Shown piece after piece: positions 35,138 through 46,572 of a stretch of 64,000 nt of DNA. The translations under genes and the position numbers were made by a program. Where the stretch lies: positions 145,091 through 209,090 of the forward strand of contig CAMEIX010000002.1 in NCBI GenBank assembly GCA_945919075.1, read 5' to 3'. Within the stretch, counting starts at the first letter, position 1; each line of letters starts with the position of its first letter. The DNA comes from an uncultured Lachnospiraceae bacterium. GTDB lineage: Bacteria; Bacillota; Clostridia; Lachnospirales; Lachnospiraceae. The notes under the pieces were generated by a model. That model searched no databases and was not told the DNA's origin. It was given only the letters and a program-made list of their open reading frames with translations.

Positions 35138-36304
35138 TTAGGAATATTTTTTATCTACCTGAATAACGGTGTAAAGATTTGGGTTAACGGCTTTTATTTT
35201 ATCCGTAATCAATGATACGATTTCTGAATCTGTATAGGAATAACGGAAGGGTGTTACGATATCAAAAATTAAGTTGGTATGGGTGGGCCCCTTTACCACA
35301 CGAAAATCATGCAGAGAAAGATTCTCATCGATCTCTTTCAGACAGCCATATGTAAGTTCTTTTAATGATTTTACTTCCGGGTCGTCGGTGAGCACCGGAT
35401 CCATATGAATGACGGCATCGCAAAGAAGAGTTTCTTTAAGCTCACGCTCAATATTATCAATCAAATCGTGAAGAACCATGATATCGCCGGATGCCGGAAC
35501 TTCCGCATGAAGGGAAATCATGACACGTCCCGGACCATAATTATGTACCAATAGATCGTGGATTCCTAAGATGCCTTCATGACTCATCACAATTTCTTCA
35601 ATGCTCTTTACGAATTCCGGGTCAGGAGCCTGCCCTAACAGGGGATCTAAAGTATCCTTGGCAGCACCGACACCGGTATAAAATATGAATAAGCCAACCA
35701 ATATACCGCAATAGGCATCCAGATTCAGATGAAAATAATGAGAAATTAATGTGGTAATCAATACCACGGAAGTAGACACGATATCGCTTAAACTATCTTT
35801 TGCGGTTGCCATAAGGGCCTCACTCTTAATTTTTCTGCTGAAAGCACGGTTGTAGAGAAACATATAGAGTTTGACCAATATGGATACCACCAGAATAATC
35901 AAAATTAAATAACTGAAATGCACCTCATCGGGTGTGAATATCTTCTTGACAGAGCCGGTAATCAGTTCAAAGGCCATAATTAAAATGGCAGCCGAAATCA
36001 GTAAACCGGAAAGATATTCAATTCTGCCATGTCCAAAGGGATGGTCGGGATCAGGCTTTTGCCCGGCTATCTTAAATCCAATCAGGGTGATGACGGAGGA
36101 GGAAGCATCGGAGAGATTATTCAAAGCATCTGCGGTTATGGCAATAGATTTACTGATATATCCCGCTAAAAATTTACCTGCAAATAAAAGCAGATTAAAA
36201 AAGATTCCGACGGCTCCGCTTAATATTCCGTAAGCCTGTCTGACACCGGGAGAAGTGGTGTCATCCCTGTTTTTAATAAAAATACGGGTTAAAAATGTGA
36301 CCAT
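35138..36304 (-). CDS. Cation diffusion facilitator family transporter
   Basis: 388 residues, with about six membrane segments in the first 220 residues and a cytoplasmic ferredoxin-like domain after. The metal-site motifs are SIAITADALNNLSDASSSV (HxxxD position shows A-D-A-x-N-N-L-S-D) and the later SLSDIVSTSV. The C-terminal domain contains LLVHNYGPGRVMISLHAEVP. The proteins export Zn, Mn, Fe or related ions by proton exchange. The TDAL[N/H] start has DALNN where zinc types usually have HxxxD, which hints at Mn or Fe specificity, weakly. It has its own minus-strand promoter region shared with gpmI. Confidence 0.88.
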   Translation of the reverse strand: MVTFLTRIFIKNRDDTTSPGVRQAYGILSGAVGIFFNLLLFAGKFLAGYISKSIAITADALNNLSDASSSVITLIGFKIAGQKPDPDHPFGHGRIEYLSGLLISAAILIMAFELITGSVKKIFTPDEVHFSYLILIILVVSILVKLYMFLYNRAFSRKIKSEALMATAKDSLSDIVSTSVVLITTLISHYFHLNLDAYCGILVGLFIFYTGVGAAKDTLDPLLGQAPDPEFVKSIEEIVMSHEGILGIHDLLVHNYGPGRVMISLHAEVPASGDIMVLHDLIDNIERELKETLLCDAVIHMDPVLTDDPEVKSLKELTYGCLKEIDENLSLHDFRVVKGPTHTNLIFDIVTPFRYSYTDSEIVSLITDKIKAVNPNLYTVIQVDKKYS

Positions 36305-36371
36305 AGGTGTTCTCCTTTTCGTAAGTATCCATTCATTTTACTCTTTTTCCTATAAAAATACAATTCAAACC

Positions 36372-36400
36372 TTGCAAGTTTGCAGCATTTTGAGTATAAT
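36372..36400 (+). promoter_or_regulatory. Promoter of gpmI
   Basis: TTGCAA (36372-36377), 17 bases, TATAAT (36395-36400): a strong sigma-A type promoter 52 bases before the gene. Confidence 0.7.
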
Positions 36401-36452
36401 TTCTACGACAGTTACAGATATTTATAAAGTGTGAATGGCAGAGGAGAAAGAC

Positions 36453-37994
36453 ATGAATAAAAAAACTACAGTTTTAATGATTCTTGACGGATATGGTCTT
36501 AATGAAAATAAGAAGGGAAATGCTGTGGCCGAGGCGAAGACTCCGGTTATGGACAGGCTGATGGCAGAGTGTCCGTTTGTAAAAGGAAATGCAAGCGGAA
36601 TGGCAGTGGGACTTCCCGAAGGACAGATGGGTAATTCGGAAGTCGGACATCTGAATATGGGTGCCGGACGTATTGTTTATCAGGAACTTACCCGTATTAC
36701 CAAAGAAATTCAGGACGGAACATTTTTTGAAAATCCGGCACTGAAAAAAGCAATGGATAACTGTAAAAAGAATAACAGTGCGCTTCATTGCATGGGACTC
36801 TTAAGCGACGGTGGTGTACACAGTCATATTACCCATCTTTACGGCATTCTGGAAATGGCTAAGAAGAATGGTCTGGATAAAGTATATGTACACTGCTTCT
36901 TAGACGGAAGAGATACACCCCCCGCAAGCGGTAAAGAATATGCAGAACAGCTTACAGCCAAGATGGAAGAAATCGGTGTCGGCCAGATTGCATCCGTTAT
37001 GGGACGTTATTATGCAATGGACCGTGATAACAACTATGACCGTGTGCAGAAAGCCTATGATGCCATGGTAAACGGCATTGGTGACAAAGCGGCATGCGGA
37101 ATCTGTGCGATTCAGAATTCTTATGACAAAGAAGTGACCGACGAATTTGTGGTTCCCTGTGTAGTGGAAAAGGATGGAAAAGCACTTGCAACCGTAAAAG
37201 ACGGAGATTCCGTAGTATTCTTTAACTTCCGTCCGGACCGTGCAAGAGAAATTACCAGAACCTTCTGTGATGACGCATTTGATAAATTTGACAGAGGCGA
37301 GAGAAAGGATATCGTATTTGTCTGCTTCTCTGATTATGATCCCACAATTCCGAATAAAGAGGTAGCGTTCCATAAGATTGCAGTTACCAATACTTTCGGT
37401 GAATGGCTTGCAGCAAACGGCATGACACAGGCACGTATTGCGGAAACAGAGAAATATGCACATGTAACCTTCTTCTTTAATGGCGGTGTGGAAGAGCCCA
37501 ATCCGGGAGAGGACAGAATTCTTGTTAATTCTCCCAAGGTGGCAACCTATGACTTAAAGCCGGAAATGAGTGCATACGAAGTTTGCGATAAATTAACGGA
37601 AGCAATCCGCAGTACCAAGTATGATGTCATTATCATCAACTTTGCAAACCCGGATATGGTTGGCCATACCGGTGTGGAAGAAGCAGCTATAAGGGCAGTG
37701 GAAGCAGTGGATGAATGTGTAGGAAAGGCAGTAGAGGCGATTAAGGAAATCGGCGGAACCATGTTTATCTGTGCCGATCATGGTAATGCAGAACAGCTCA
37801 TTGATGAAACAACCGGTGAACCTTTCACGGCACACACCACGAATCCGGTTCCTTTTATTCTGGTAAATTATGATGAGGCATATACCTTACGGGAAGGCGG
37901 ATGTCTTGCAGACATTATTCCTACCCTGATTGAAATTATGGGTAAAGAGCAGCCCGCAGAAATGACAGGCAAGTCCCTACTTATCCGTAAATAA
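36453..37994 (+). CDS. gpmI: 2,3-bisphosphoglycerate-independent phosphoglycerate mutase
   Basis: 513 residues, typical size. It is a manganese-dependent glycolytic enzyme interconverting 3- and 2-phosphoglycerate. The metal-binding start is VLMILDGYGLN, the phosphoserine loop is GQMGNSEVGHLNMGAGR, and the second metal site includes FICADHGNAEQL and FTAHTTNPVPF. GAGGAG is 6 bases before ATG 36453; the in-frame ATG at 36435 lacks a site. Enolase, the next enzyme of glycolysis, follows directly. Confidence 0.97.
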   Translation: MNKKTTVLMILDGYGLNENKKGNAVAEAKTPVMDRLMAECPFVKGNASGMAVGLPEGQMGNSEVGHLNMGAGRIVYQELTRITKEIQDGTFFENPALKKAMDNCKKNNSALHCMGLLSDGGVHSHITHLYGILEMAKKNGLDKVYVHCFLDGRDTPPASGKEYAEQLTAKMEEIGVGQIASVMGRYYAMDRDNNYDRVQKAYDAMVNGIGDKAACGICAIQNSYDKEVTDEFVVPCVVEKDGKALATVKDGDSVVFFNFRPDRAREITRTFCDDAFDKFDRGERKDIVFVCFSDYDPTIPNKEVAFHKIAVTNTFGEWLAANGMTQARIAETEKYAHVTFFFNGGVEEPNPGEDRILVNSPKVATYDLKPEMSAYEVCDKLTEAIRSTKYDVIIINFANPDMVGHTGVEEAAIRAVEAVDECVGKAVEAIKEIGGTMFICADHGNAEQLIDETTGEPFTAHTTNPVPFILVNYDEAYTLREGGCLADIIPTLIEIMGKEQPAEMTGKSLLIRK

Positions 37995-38055
37995 TGTAGT
38001 GAATGTTTAATTCGATTAAATCGTGGCATACTATCCTGTAAAAAGGAGGTATGCC

Positions 38056-39330
38056 ATGTTTGCGTTTATGAAGATAACCGATGTAATCGGTAGGGAAATT
38101 TTAGACTCCAGAGGAAATCCAACAGTTGAAGTGCAGATAACCGTAGAAAACACCGTTTCCAAGAGAAGGTATGCGGGAATGGCTTCCGTACCAAGTGGGG
38201 CAAGCACCGGACGATTCGAAGCTATAGAACTCAGAGACGGGGAAGAACGTTATCTTGGGCTTGGAGTAAAACGTGCCATTGATAATATTGAGCAAAAAAT
38301 AAAACCCATTTTGCTGGGGAAAAATGTTTTGGAGCAGACCAAAATTGACAGACTTTTGTTAAGTGCTGACGGAACAGACAACAAATCTAATTTAGGTGCA
38401 AATGCCATGTTAGGGGTATCCCTTGCCTGTGCAAGAGCTGCTGCCAATGCGCTTCATATTCCCCTGTATCGATATATAGGGGGAAGTCATGCCTATTTAC
38501 TGCCGACTCCGATGATGAATATTATGAACGGCGGTAAACATGCTACAAATACCGTGGATTTTCAGGAATTTATGATTATGCCGGTATCATCCTGCTGCTT
38601 TAGTGAAGGACTTCGTATGTGTGCGGAAGTTTATCACAAGTTAAAACAGATTCTGGCCCATAAGGGATATTCCACCGGTGTCGGAGACGAAGGCGGCTTT
38701 GCACCGAATTTACGGGATGCAAGAGAAGTGTTGGATCAGATTATGGAAGCTATCCAGGCAGCAAATTACAAGCCGGGAGAAGATTTTCGGATTGCACTTG
38801 ATATTGCCAGCAGTGAGTTATATGATGAGACGGACGGAATGTATCATTTTCCGGGGGAAAATAAACTGAGGGATGCATCGGAGATGGTGTCTTATTATGA
38901 GCAGTTAATTCAGGATTATCCGATTTGTTCCATTGAGGACGGACTTGCAGAGGATGACTGGGAAGGCTGGAAAATGATGACGGAAAGGTTGGGGCATATT
39001 GTGCAGCTTGTGGGGGATGACCTTTTTGTTACGAACCCCAAACGATTGGATGCAGGAATTAAATTGGGTGTAGCCAATGCTGTTTTGGTAAAAGTAAATC
39101 AGATTGGTACCGTTACGGAGGCTATGGATACTATAGAAAGAGCACAAAAGGCAGGGTATAAAGCAGTGATATCCCACAGATCCGGTGAGACCGAAGATGC
39201 CTTTATAGCGGACCTTTCCGTGGCCGTAAATGCCGGGCAGATTAAGACAGGTGCCCCCTGCCGGAGTGAGAGGGTAGCAAAATATAACCAGCTTCTTCGG
39301 ATAGAGGAAGATTTAAGAAAAGAGTACTGA
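38056..39330 (+). CDS. eno: Enolase
   Basis: 424 residues. It makes phosphoenolpyruvate from 2-phosphoglycerate. The active-site sequences are all present: [10 protein letters not shown], the GDEGGF catalytic Glu, the metal ligands in [11 protein letters not shown] and [10 protein letters not shown], the Lys of [10 protein letters not shown] and the His of SHRSGETED. Slight divergence appears late ([14 protein letters not shown]). AAGGAGG (38043-38049) fixes ATG 38056. It follows gpmI by 61 bases, a functional pair. Confidence 0.96.
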   Translation: MFAFMKITDVIGREILDSRGNPTVEVQITVENTVSKRRYAGMASVPSGASTGRFEAIELRDGEERYLGLGVKRAIDNIEQKIKPILLGKNVLEQTKIDRLLLSADGTDNKSNLGANAMLGVSLACARAAANALHIPLYRYIGGSHAYLLPTPMMNIMNGGKHATNTVDFQEFMIMPVSSCCFSEGLRMCAEVYHKLKQILAHKGYSTGVGDEGGFAPNLRDAREVLDQIMEAIQAANYKPGEDFRIALDIASSELYDETDGMYHFPGENKLRDASEMVSYYEQLIQDYPICSIEDGLAEDDWEGWKMMTERLGHIVQLVGDDLFVTNPKRLDAGIKLGVANAVLVKVNQIGTVTEAMDTIERAQKAGYKAVISHRSGETEDAFIADLSVAVNAGQIKTGAPCRSERVAKYNQLLRIEEDLRKEY

Positions 39331-39345
39331 TTATGAAAAGACCAG

Positions 39346-39374
39346 AAAAAAGTGGGAATTATCCCGCTTTTTTT
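39346..39374 (+). terminator. Intrinsic terminator after eno
   Basis: A 12-bp stem (39346-39357 with 39362-39373, ATTA loop) runs into a T7 tract. Confidence 0.9.
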
Positions 39375-39394
39375 GTGGATATTTTTAGCATGTC

Positions 39395-39423
39395 TTGATT
39401 TGAAACGAATTAAATGTTAATAT
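39395..39423 (+). promoter_or_regulatory. Promoter of trkA-trkH
   Basis: TTGATT (39395-39400), 17 bases, TAATAT (39418-39423), 43 bases before trkA. Confidence 0.55.
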
Positions 39424-39465
39424 TAATTTGGTGAATTTCGTATATCGAAATCATGGAGGTTTTGC

Positions 39466-40821
39466 ATGAAAATTGTTATTGTTGGTTGTGGCAATGTGGG
39501 TTCTGCCATTGTGGAACAACTGAGTGGAGAAGGGCATGAAATTACCATTATTGATGAGAAACAGGATTTAGTATCCGATATGGTAAATTCTTACGACCTT
39601 TTAGGCATTGTTGGCAACGGTGCCGTATATAGTGTGCAGATGGAGGCAGGAGTCAACGAAGCGGATCTTCTGATTGCCGTTACCGGTAAGGATGAACTGA
39701 ACCTATTATGCTGTTTGATTGCAAGAAAAGCAGGTGTTCACCATACCATTGCAAGAGTTTCCAATCCGGTTTATTACAAGGAAATAGCGTATATCAAAGA
39801 GGAATTGGGGTTATCCCTGGTAATCAATCCGGAACTTGCGGTAGCAGGAGAGATTTCCAGACTTCTTAAATTCCCTTCGGCACTGAAAATTGATACTTTT
39901 GCCAAGGGAAGAGTCGAGCTGGTAAAATATCGGATTCATGAAGATTCTTTATTATGCAATATGCAGTTAAAAGAAGTGCGTTTCAAATTTGCCAGTGACG
40001 TACTCATATGTGTGGTAGAGCGGGGAGATGAGATTTTTATTCCGGATGGCAATTTTACACTTCTTGCGGAAGATGAAATAACCATCATTGCTTCCAGTAC
40101 CAGAATTGCTTCCTTTTTCCGAAAGATTAAGGTTCCTACCATGCGTGCAAAAGATGTTATGATTATCGGCGGTGGTGAGACATCCTATTATCTTGCCAAG
40201 TTTTTAGTGGACATGGGAATTAAAGTAAAGATTATTGAAAGGTCCAAGGAAAAATGCGAGGAATTAAGTGAACTGATTCCGGAAGCTATGATTATTTGCG
40301 GGGACGGTACCGATAAAGATCTTTTGCTGGAGGAAGGGCTGGTCCAGACCGAGTCATTTGTATCCATGACCAATTTTGATGAAGAAAACATCATGCTTTC
40401 TCTCTATGCAAAGAGCAAATCCAAAGCCAAAATTATTACCCGGGTCCATCGCATTTCCTATGATGAAATTATAGATAATATGAATCTCGGCAGTATTGTT
40501 TATCCGAAATATATTACGGCAGAGAATATTATTGAATTTGTTCGTGCCATGCAGAATTCGGTGGGCAGCAATATTGAAACCTTGTATAAATTAAACGACA
40601 ATCGGGTAGAAGCGTTGGAATTTTTGATCCATGATGACTGTCCTCTGGTAGGAATCCCTCTTCAGAATCTGAAACTTAAAAAGAATATTCTGATATGCAC
40701 CATTAATCACAGGGGAAGCATAATCACACCGGGCGGACAAACCGTAATTAACGTAGGGGATACGGTGGTTGTAGTGACAACACAAACCGGTTTCAGGGAC
40801 ATCAGAGATATAGTGGAGTAA
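39466..40821 (+). CDS. trkA: Trk potassium uptake regulatory subunit TrkA
   Basis: 451 residues with two tandem RCK units. Each has a nucleotide-binding fold: MKIVIVGCGNVGSAIVEQL at residue 1 and VMIIGGGETSYYLAKFL near 228. Each is followed by a TrkA-C domain. The cytoplasmic protein gates the TrkH channel in response to nucleotides (NAD(H), ATP/ADP). GGAGG precedes the start. trkH begins 4 bases after the stop, so the pair is an operon. Confidence 0.96.
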   Translation: MKIVIVGCGNVGSAIVEQLSGEGHEITIIDEKQDLVSDMVNSYDLLGIVGNGAVYSVQMEAGVNEADLLIAVTGKDELNLLCCLIARKAGVHHTIARVSNPVYYKEIAYIKEELGLSLVINPELAVAGEISRLLKFPSALKIDTFAKGRVELVKYRIHEDSLLCNMQLKEVRFKFASDVLICVVERGDEIFIPDGNFTLLAEDEITIIASSTRIASFFRKIKVPTMRAKDVMIIGGGETSYYLAKFLVDMGIKVKIIERSKEKCEELSELIPEAMIICGDGTDKDLLLEEGLVQTESFVSMTNFDEENIMLSLYAKSKSKAKIITRVHRISYDEIIDNMNLGSIVYPKYITAENIIEFVRAMQNSVGSNIETLYKLNDNRVEALEFLIHDDCPLVGIPLQNLKLKKNILICTINHRGSIITPGGQTVINVGDTVVVVTTQTGFRDIRDIVE

Positions 40822-40825
40822 TAAC

Positions 40826-42262
40826 ATGAATCTATCAATTATTCATTACATATTGGCAAGCGTTTTACAGTTTTGCGGTTTCTTTATGTTGCTTCCCTAT
40901 TTTGTGGGTGTATACTACCGGGAACCACAGCGTTTTTGCTTTCTATTTGTTGCTTTAATTTGTATTGTTATCGGAAGTCTTGGAAAACTGATTAAACCAA
41001 AGAGTAAGGTTTTTTATGCAAAAGAGGGGTTTGTAACCGTTGCATTAAGCTGGATTTTACTAAGTCTGGTTGGAGCCATTCCTTTTGTGCTGACCGGTGA
41101 AATCCCGTTTTACGTGGATGCGGTATTTGAGGTAGTGTCCGGTCTTACCACAACAGGGGGAACTATTTTAAGTGATGTAGAGGCACTTGCAAGATGCACC
41201 CAGTTCTTCCGTCTCTTTACCCATTGGATTGGTGGTATGGGAGTACTGGTATTTATTCTGGCAATCCTGCCCCTGTCCGGAAGTTATAACATGCATCTGG
41301 TGAAGGCGGAAAGTCCCGGACCAAGTGTTGGGAAACTGGTTCCCAAAGTAAAAAATATGGCCAGAATTCTGTATATCATCTACATTGTGATTACTTTGTT
41401 AGAAACCATTTCTCTGGTGATTGCAGGACTTCCGGTTTATGATGCGTTAACCCTTACCTTTTCCACTGTTGGAACCGGAGGATACGGACTGTTAAACAGC
41501 AGTATTGAAAGTTATGGTACTGCAGTCCAGGTCATTATTATACTGTTTATGTTTCTTTGCGGTATTAATTTCAGTATTTACTACCTCCTGTTAATCAGAA
41601 AACCAAAGGAAATTCTGAAAAGTGAGGAATTAAGGACCTATATCGGCATTGTAATTGTGGCTACTCTGGCGATTGCCATGAATGTGAAGGATTTATTCCA
41701 AAATATGTTTGAAGCAGTATTACATGCCATGTTCCAGGTGGTTTCCATCATGACAACCACCGGATTTACGACCAGGGATTTCAATCTATGGCCGTCCTTC
41801 AGTAAGATGATACTGGTGCTTTTAATGTTCTGTGGGGCCTGTGCGGGAAGTACCGGCGGAGGAATCAAAGTATCCAGACTGATTGTTCTGGTTAAAAGTG
41901 TCAAGAACGAAATCGTACGGATGATTCATCCCAGAAGCGTGAAAAGAATGCATCTGGACGGAAGACCGTGCCCGGACGGAATCATTCAGTCCATTCGGGT
42001 GTATCTGGCTATTTTTGTTATCATGTACCTGACTTCGGTATTACTTGTCAGTTTCGATAACTTTAGTTTCGAAACAAATTGTACCGCCGTTCTTGCAACA
42101 TTCAGTAATATAGGTCCGGGACTGGATATGGTTGGGCCTTCCGGTAATTATGCGGCTTTTTCGCCTTTCAGCAAAATCGTATTAATGTTTGATATGTTAG
42201 CCGGCAGATTGGAACTTTTACCGATGTTAGTATTATTTTCACCTAAGACTTGGAAAAAATAA
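40826..42262 (+). CDS. trkH: Trk potassium uptake membrane subunit TrkH
   Basis: 478 residues, ten or so membrane segments with four pore-loop repeats. Selectivity-filter-like stretches are visible: SGLTTTGGT, STVGTGGYG, SIMTTTGFTT and FSNIGPG. It is the K+ conducting channel of the system. Confidence 0.95.
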   Translation: MNLSIIHYILASVLQFCGFFMLLPYFVGVYYREPQRFCFLFVALICIVIGSLGKLIKPKSKVFYAKEGFVTVALSWILLSLVGAIPFVLTGEIPFYVDAVFEVVSGLTTTGGTILSDVEALARCTQFFRLFTHWIGGMGVLVFILAILPLSGSYNMHLVKAESPGPSVGKLVPKVKNMARILYIIYIVITLLETISLVIAGLPVYDALTLTFSTVGTGGYGLLNSSIESYGTAVQVIIILFMFLCGINFSIYYLLLIRKPKEILKSEELRTYIGIVIVATLAIAMNVKDLFQNMFEAVLHAMFQVVSIMTTTGFTTRDFNLWPSFSKMILVLLMFCGACAGSTGGGIKVSRLIVLVKSVKNEIVRMIHPRSVKRMHLDGRPCPDGIIQSIRVYLAIFVIMYLTSVLLVSFDNFSFETNCTAVLATFSNIGPGLDMVGPSGNYAAFSPFSKIVLMFDMLAGRLELLPMLVLFSPKTWKK

Positions 42263-42274
42263 GGAGGGTGCAAT

Positions 42275-43942
42275 ATGAAAAAAGAGAAAAAAGGAATTAG
42301 TCTTTTAGCGGTTTTACTCATGCTTTCGTTGCTTCCGTTAATACTTGCAGTGATAATCATAACCAATATTTCTACCTATCTTTTACGTTCAAATATGGAA
42401 AGTGAAACAGAGAATAAACTGATGATGGTAGCAAATAATCTTTCCAGTTATTGCATGGATAATCAGATTACCGCAATAAATGCATCAGATTATTATGAGT
42501 ATATTGACAGTTTAAAGGAATATGGAATTGAAATGGGTATTATTGCAGACAATACTCCCTGTACTACATCCATTAAGAATGAAAATGACTATCGGATACG
42601 GGAAATAGAGTTAAGTGTGGATACTACCGGAAACAAGGAGATTGTAGGCGAGGGCTATTATGACAAAAATCTCATAGCTGACAATGGGGAATATTATGCC
42701 TATATTGTCCCTATTCAAACGAATGGCGAAGTGAGTGCCCTTGCTTTTGCTGCACAGTTAAAAGAAAATGTAAATAAGCAAATTCAGGAAATAAATAATA
42801 TATTTTTGATGATTGCAAGTATTCTTTTGCTGCTGTTTTTCGTAATCGTATTCCTCTTTGGAAAGAATTTGTCAAATAAGATCGCGGCCATTACCAAGGA
42901 CATGAAATCTTTATCTACCGGAGATCTTTCTTATAAGAAACAAAAACAGAGTAAAGTTATGGAAATGAATATTCTGTTTGGCTCTGCATCTATGATGCAA
43001 CGGGATTTAAATAATATTATAGGGAATGTTAAAAATACTTCAGAAGATATTGTAACCGGTGTTAATGAAATGACGGAACTCAGTGAAAATTCTTCAGTCA
43101 GGGCAAAGCAGATTAATGGATACATGGAGGTGTTTTCTGCATCTACGGCATCCTTGGATTCGAATGTCCATAATATTAATGAACAGATGAATGAAATAGA
43201 TGGTTGTGTCAGTGATATAGCACAGTCTATGGAACATCTTTATGAAAATACGGATCATATTCTGCAGACGAACGAAGAGGCCAAGGACAGTATGAATATC
43301 ATGATGGAAAATAGTGCAAAAACTGTAGAAGCCATTAATGATATCTCAGCACAAATTAAGCAGACAAATGATGCAATTGCAAAGATTGATCAGGCAGTGG
43401 AACTTATCTTATCTATTTCCCAGCAGACAAACCTGCTTAGCTTAAATGCGTCCATTGAAGCGGCAAGAGCAGGGGAACAGGGAAAAGGGTTTGCGGTTGT
43501 TGCCGGTGAAATTCGTGTCCTTTCCGAACAAAGTGCCAAGGGTGCTGTGATGATTAAGGATATTGCACAAGTAATTACAGAAAAATCCTCCAGGTCGGTT
43601 AAACTTGTTGGAAATGTAAAAGAGATTATTGAAGATGAACAAAGAAGTATTTCCAGAACAAGCAGTAAATTCGAAGAACATAATTTAGAAACAGTAAAAT
43701 CAGTAGAAGAAATCCGATATATTACCGAGGTTACGGAAAGGCTTTCCCGCTATAATGAACATATTTTGGAAAGCATCAAACAACTTAGTGCTATCAGTCA
43801 GGAAAACTATGCCTGCAATGAAGAGGTAAATCGAAATATAAACCAGATTATTTCCGATATAAAACAGATTAATGAAAGTTGTGAAAAGATGAATCAGCGT
43901 GCCGATGAGTTACAGAATGCCGTTTCTTTTTTTAAGAACTAA
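42275..43942 (+). CDS. Methyl-accepting chemotaxis protein
   Basis: 555 residues. Membrane segments at about 10-32 and 172-195 enclose an extracellular sensor of about 140 residues that resembles the sCache type. A HAMP domain follows ([20 protein letters not shown]), then a long coiled coil with the receptor tip [20 protein letters not shown], which docks CheA and CheW. The signal is unknown. AAGGAGG precedes the ATG. Its closeness to trkH (12 bases) may mean co-transcription. No other chemotaxis genes are in the window. Confidence 0.92.
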   Translation: MKKEKKGISLLAVLLMLSLLPLILAVIIITNISTYLLRSNMESETENKLMMVANNLSSYCMDNQITAINASDYYEYIDSLKEYGIEMGIIADNTPCTTSIKNENDYRIREIELSVDTTGNKEIVGEGYYDKNLIADNGEYYAYIVPIQTNGEVSALAFAAQLKENVNKQIQEINNIFLMIASILLLLFFVIVFLFGKNLSNKIAAITKDMKSLSTGDLSYKKQKQSKVMEMNILFGSASMMQRDLNNIIGNVKNTSEDIVTGVNEMTELSENSSVRAKQINGYMEVFSASTASLDSNVHNINEQMNEIDGCVSDIAQSMEHLYENTDHILQTNEEAKDSMNIMMENSAKTVEAINDISAQIKQTNDAIAKIDQAVELILSISQQTNLLSLNASIEAARAGEQGKGFAVVAGEIRVLSEQSAKGAVMIKDIAQVITEKSSRSVKLVGNVKEIIEDEQRSISRTSSKFEEHNLETVKSVEEIRYITEVTERLSRYNEHILESIKQLSAISQENYACNEEVNRNINQIISDIKQINESCEKMNQRADELQNAVSFFKN

Positions 43943-43950
43943 AAAATAGG

Positions 43951-43979
43951 TTGAAAAAGTTTTTTGACTATGGTATTAT
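43951..43979 (+). promoter_or_regulatory. Promoter of secG
   Basis: TTGAAA (43951-43956), 17 bases, TATTAT (43974-43979), 48 bases before secG. Confidence 0.65.
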
Positions 43980-44027
43980 GTTAAAAGTGTGATTTATTAA
44001 CGGAATCCGGAGGTGTGAAAACGGAGT

Positions 44028-44261
44028 ATGAGAATGATTTTAACAATTCTTTTTGTTATCATATGTGTTGCACTTGTAGTGCTTGTATTAATGCAGGAAG
44101 GCAAGTCCGACGGACTTGGTGCAATCAGCGGCGCAGCGGAATCTTACTGGGGCAAGAATAAAGGACGTTCCATGGAAGGTCGCATGGTTAAGATTACCAC
44201 ATATTTGGCTGTTGCATTTATTGTTCTTGCACTTTTACTGAATCTGAATATTATTAAGTAA
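44028..44261 (+). CDS. secG: Preprotein translocase subunit SecG
   Basis: 77 residues with two membrane segments (about 3-23 and 53-73) and the diagnostic cytoplasmic loop LVLMQEGKSDGLGAISG. It assists SecYE in protein export. Start choice is uncertain between ATG 44028 and 44034: GGAG (44021-44024) is near and GGAGG at 44009 is far. It opens the order secG-rnr-smpB-ssrA, which is conserved in Firmicutes. Confidence 0.95.
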   Translation: MRMILTILFVIICVALVVLVLMQEGKSDGLGAISGAAESYWGKNKGRSMEGRMVKITTYLAVAFIVLALLLNLNIIK

Positions 44262-44271
44262 TGTTTGGACC

Positions 44272-44307
44272 AAAGCACTCTTTTGTAACAAAGGGTGCTT
44301 TTTTTAT
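44272..44307 (+). terminator. Intrinsic terminator between secG and rnr
   Basis: A 12-bp stem (44272-44283 with 44290-44301, including G-U) is followed by seven T. Read-through would still supply rnr. Confidence 0.88.
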
Positions 44308-44364
44308 TGGTATAAACCGATCGTATTTGTATGATTGGCTATGTTTATAGGAATACTAAATTGT

Positions 44365-46572
44365 ATGAACAGTGAATTAAGAGAGAAAAGAGAAAACATA
44401 ATATTAGAATTGATGCAGGATCCTATGTATGTTCCCATGAAGGAAAAGGAACTGGCAGTTTTTTTGCAGGTCAAGGAAGATGACAGAGAAGAATTTCGTA
44501 AGATTTTATCTGAAATGACCATATCCGGAAAAATTATTAAAACCGAGCGCGGCAAATATCAGAAAGGGAATGAGAGACCGCTTAACGTTAAGGTTGGAAC
44601 CTTTATCAATAATGCCAAAGGATTTGGCTTTGTGGAAGTGGAAGGAGAAACGGAAGATTATTTTGTCTCGGCGGAAAATGTTAATGGCGCTTTCCATAAG
44701 GATACAGTTGAAATTGCACTATTAAAAGAAACAAAGGGAAAACGAAAGGAAGCCCGGGTCACTAAGGTTTTGGAAAGAGGGATTAAAACCATTGTCGGAA
44801 CCTTTGAAAAATCCAAAAATTTTGGCTTTGTAATTCCGGATATTTCAAAACTGTCCCAGGATATTTTTGTACCCATTGAGCGTTCTAAAGGTGCGGTTAC
44901 GGGACATAAGGTAGTGGTGGAAATCACGGATTACGGAAAGGAAGGCAAAAAGCCGGAAGGGAAAATTGTAGAAATTATTGGACATATCAATGATCCCGGA
45001 GTGGATATTATGTCCATTGTAAAAGCTTATGATATCCCGGTGGAATTTCCGGAAAAGGTTTTAAATCAGGCGGAACGTGTAGCCAAAGAAGTCAGTGAAG
45101 CGGATCGTGTGGGACGTAAGGACTTACGTGACGAATTGATGGTTACCATAGACGGCGAGGATGCCAAGGATCTGGATGATGCCGTAAATGTATGGTATGA
45201 CGAAGAAAAAGAACTGTATCATCTGGGAGTTCATATTGCGGATGTTACGAATTATGTGCAGGAAAACTCCGCGCTTGACAGAGAGGCTAAACTTCGCGGT
45301 ACCAGTGTGTATCTGGTGGACAGGGTAATTCCCATGCTGCCCCATACCCTTTCGAATGGTATGTGCTCCTTAAATGAGGGTGAGGACAGACTGGCTCTGA
45401 GTTGTCTGATGGATGTGGATAAAAAGGGTAATATCGTGAATTACGAGATTGCGGAATCGGTCATTCATGTGAACCGAAGAATGTCCTATACCCAGGTTAA
45501 GAAAATATTGGAAGAAAAGGATGAAACTTTACGCAAGGAATATGGGGAACTGGTACCCATGTTTGAAAGAATGGAAGAACTTTCGGCCATTCTTCGCAAA
45601 AAGCGGCAGAAACGAGGGGCAATTGATTTCGATTTCCCGGAAAGCAAGATTATTCTGGACAAGGAAGGTCACCCTTTGGATGTTAAACCCTATGAAAGAA
45701 ATGTAGCCAATTTATTGATTGAAGACTTTATGCTTGCAGCAAATGAGACCGTGGCACAGCATTTTTACTGGCTGGAAAGTCCTTTTGTATACCGGATACA
45801 TGAAAATCCCGATCCGGATAAGATGCAGAAATTAAATATCTTTATCAATAATCTGGGGTATTATATGAAATCGGTTGGTAAAGTACACAGAAAACTTTCC
45901 GAGGATGAAGTGCATCCCAAGGAAATCCAGAAGCTGCTTGCAAGTATTGCCGGTACTCCGAATGAAGCCATGATATCCAGACTTGCGTTAAGGAGCATGA
46001 AGCAGGCAAAATACAGTGTGATAAATTCGGGTCATTTCGGACTTGCATGCGAATATTACTGTCATTTTACGTCTCCAATCCGTAGATATCCGGACCTTCA
46101 GATCCACAGGATTATAAAGGAACATCTTCGTAACCGTTTTACAGAAGAGAGAAATAACCATTACCAAGAAATTCTGGAAGAGGTGGCAAAGCATTCGTCC
46201 GAAACGGAGAGACGTGCGGAAGAGGCGGAACGGGAAACTGATAAGTTAAAGAAGATGGAATATATGGAGGATCGAATCGGTAATGTATATAAAGGGGTAA
46301 TTTCCGGCGTGACTTCCTGGGGCATCTATGTAGAATTGCCCAATACCATTGAAGGAATGGTCCATGTAACAAAACTACCGGGTGATTACTATATTTATGA
46401 TGAGAATCTGTGTGAAATGATAGGGGAACATTCAGGCAGATCATTTTGTCTGGGACAGCCTGTATTTATCCGGGTTGCCGGAACAGACAGACTGATGAAA
46501 TCAGTAGAGTTTGATTTAGTGGAGGATTGGGAAGATGAGCAAGGAGACGATGAAATTAGTCGCAAACAATAA
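44365..46572 (+). CDS. rnr: Ribonuclease R
   Basis: 735 residues. Domains in order: N-terminal helix-turn-helix (about 1-70), two cold-shock domains ([32 protein letters not shown]), the RNB catalytic domain ([16 protein letters not shown] with the metal-binding Asp residues; [16 protein letters not shown]) and a C-terminal S1 domain ([17 protein letters not shown]). It is the 3'-5' exoribonuclease that degrades structured RNA and assists trans-translation. The 5' end is uncertain: ATG 44365 with AGGA 12 bases upstream gives a normal N-terminus, while the frame opens at TTG 44335. It overlaps smpB by 38 bases. Confidence 0.95.
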   Translation: MNSELREKRENIILELMQDPMYVPMKEKELAVFLQVKEDDREEFRKILSEMTISGKIIKTERGKYQKGNERPLNVKVGTFINNAKGFGFVEVEGETEDYFVSAENVNGAFHKDTVEIALLKETKGKRKEARVTKVLERGIKTIVGTFEKSKNFGFVIPDISKLSQDIFVPIERSKGAVTGHKVVVEITDYGKEGKKPEGKIVEIIGHINDPGVDIMSIVKAYDIPVEFPEKVLNQAERVAKEVSEADRVGRKDLRDELMVTIDGEDAKDLDDAVNVWYDEEKELYHLGVHIADVTNYVQENSALDREAKLRGTSVYLVDRVIPMLPHTLSNGMCSLNEGEDRLALSCLMDVDKKGNIVNYEIAESVIHVNRRMSYTQVKKILEEKDETLRKEYGELVPMFERMEELSAILRKKRQKRGAIDFDFPESKIILDKEGHPLDVKPYERNVANLLIEDFMLAANETVAQHFYWLESPFVYRIHENPDPDKMQKLNIFINNLGYYMKSVGKVHRKLSEDEVHPKEIQKLLASIAGTPNEAMISRLALRSMKQAKYSVINSGHFGLACEYYCHFTSPIRRYPDLQIHRIIKEHLRNRFTEERNNHYQEILEEVAKHSSETERRAEEAERETDKLKKMEYMEDRIGNVYKGVISGVTSWGIYVELPNTIEGMVHVTKLPGDYYIYDENLCEMIGEHSGRSFCLGQPVFIRVAGTDRLMKSVEFDLVEDWEDEQGDDEISRKQ